Shown: one piece after another, positions 31,962 to 32,519 of the stretch | Layout of the letters: each line of letters opens with the position of its first letter | How positions within the stretch are numbered: the stretch's first letter is position 1 | Source of the DNA: Candidatus Fimimorpha faecalis | GTDB lineage: Bacteria > Bacillota > Clostridia > Lachnospirales > Lachnospiraceae | Reading direction: 5' to 3' | Assembly: GCA_018712075.1 (NCBI GenBank) | Contig: DVHN01000188.1 | Location: forward strand, 1-32,519 | DNA: 32,519 nt | Made by a program: the position numbers and the translations under genes | The notes under the pieces: model-generated | What the model was told of the DNA's origin: nothing | Seen by the model: the letters and a program-made list of their open reading frames with translations, nothing else | Databases searched by the model: none

Positions 31962-32519
31962 ATGGCATTTACATTTCAAATTAATACAGATGTGGAGTTT
32001 ATCCACGATGAAAACTTACTGAAAAAAGCAGAAGAAAACAAACCTGTCATACAGACACGCAAAGTTTTCCCTGTCTGCATAGCAGAACTTATTAAAGATG
32101 AAACCCAACTGAATGGTATTACAGCAAAACAAAGTAAAAAGAATCTCTCTCAACTCCCGTCCTATGGATGGAAGCGAGATGACAGACTAATTCTAGATTT
32201 TGGAGATCATATGGTAGGAAAATTCGAGATTGACATTGACCAAACTGGCTCCCCTATGGATGCTCCTCTTTATCTGCGCATCAAATTTGCAGAAGTTCCA
32301 TCTGAATTGGAAGCAGAATCCAGAGATTATAATGGATGGCTGAGTCGTTCTTGGATTCAGGAAGAATTCGTCCATTTCGATCAGCTCCCTGCCAAATTGT
32401 TTTTGCCAAGGCGATACAGTTTCCGCTATGTGGAGTTGAAAATAATCGATACGTCACCAAAATGGCAGGCCGTATTTTCCAATCCTACTGTAACAACCGA
32501 AACGTCTGCGGACTCTTCC
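31962..32519 (+). CDS. Alpha-L-rhamnosidase-like (GH78-type) hydrolase, N-terminal part (cut by window edge)
   Basis: The frame starts with ATG 31962, after AAAGGAGAAGAAAATT, and is open through the last base (186 codons). The sequence includes WKRDDRLILDFGDHMVGKFEIDI (about 69-91), PLYLRIKFAEVPSEL (about 98-112), SWIQEEFVHFD and LPRRYSFRYVELKIIDTSPK, the order seen in the beta-sandwich regions ahead of the catalytic barrel in GH78-like rhamnosidases and related glycoside hydrolases. The catalytic domain lies beyond the window, so the exact enzyme is not proven. No signal peptide is present, so it would act on glycosides imported by the two upstream carriers. It follows the MFS gene by 15 bases. 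Confidence 0.65.
   Translation, partial: MAFTFQINTDVEFIHDENLLKKAEENKPVIQTRKVFPVCIAELIKDETQLNGITAKQSKKNLSQLPSYGWKRDDRLILDFGDHMVGKFEIDIDQTGSPMDAPLYLRIKFAEVPSELEAESRDYNGWLSRSWIQEEFVHFDQLPAKLFLPRRYSFRYVELKIIDTSPKWQAVFSNPTVTTETSADSS

Noticed and set aside
1-32519. CRISPR arrays, tRNA or rRNA genes, phage or transposon modules
   Set aside because: No regularly spaced repeats, no recognisable structural RNA apart from the riboswitch, and no integrase, transposase or phage protein was seen in any frame.

Overview
This window comes from a low-GC, anaerobic-type Gram-positive bacterium, most likely a member of the Clostridia such as a Lachnospirales gut commensal. The evidence is AT-rich codon use, strong AGGAGG-type ribosome binding sites before nearly every gene, the oxygen-independent (early cobalt insertion) B12 pathway, and an EFR1-type flavodoxin/ferredoxin protein. 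No rRNA, tRNA, CRISPR array, transposase or phage gene was seen.

Left part (1-10,800): corrin-ring synthesis and cobalt uptake. Read on the minus strand from the right, a TTGACA promoter and a cobalamin riboswitch with its own terminator lead into cbiM-cbiN-cbiQ-cbiO (cobalt ECF transporter) and cbiK (cobaltochelatase). cbiL (C20 methyltransferase) follows on the plus strand, facing cbiK. The minus-strand series then resumes with cbiD-cbiF-cbiG-cbiH-cbiJ-cbiET-cbiA; cbiA is cut by the window edge. Together these take in Co2+, insert it into sirohydrochlorin, methylate and contract the ring, and begin side-chain amidation. cbiC, cbiP, cbiB and the nucleotide-loop genes are not in the window. 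Only the cbiM transcript carries a riboswitch. No minus-strand terminator with a U-tract is visible between cbiK and cbiD, so the inverted cbiL may lie inside a non-contiguous operon.

Middle part (10,800-21,700): a 46-residue hydrophilic ORF; an AGCS amino-acid:cation symporter divergent from a LysR regulator; an EFR1 ferredoxin; a TspO protein with a TTG start; a class-C beta-lactamase-fold serine hydrolase; a frameshifted and an intact GNAT acetyltransferase; an alpha/beta hydrolase with a small MerR-effector-like protein, divergent from a second LysR; and an UlaG-like metallo-hydrolase divergent from a TetR regulator.

Right part (21,700-32,519): a decayed patch holding a YczE/YitT-like membrane protein fragment and a LysR remnant with an in-frame stop; a secreted cyclophilin-like protein whose lipobox Cys is Tyr; a TetR-controlled DrrAB-type ABC exporter; an AraC regulator; an acyltransferase-3 membrane protein; and a carbohydrate locus (AraC regulator, GPH symporter, MFS transporter, start of an alpha-L-rhamnosidase-like hydrolase).

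I did not find a clear-cut new defence or mobile system. The strongest leads are the cbiL inversion within the cobalamin operon, the 146-bp out-of-frame cbiJ/cbiE overlap, and the control region shared by the TetR gene and its ABC exporter.
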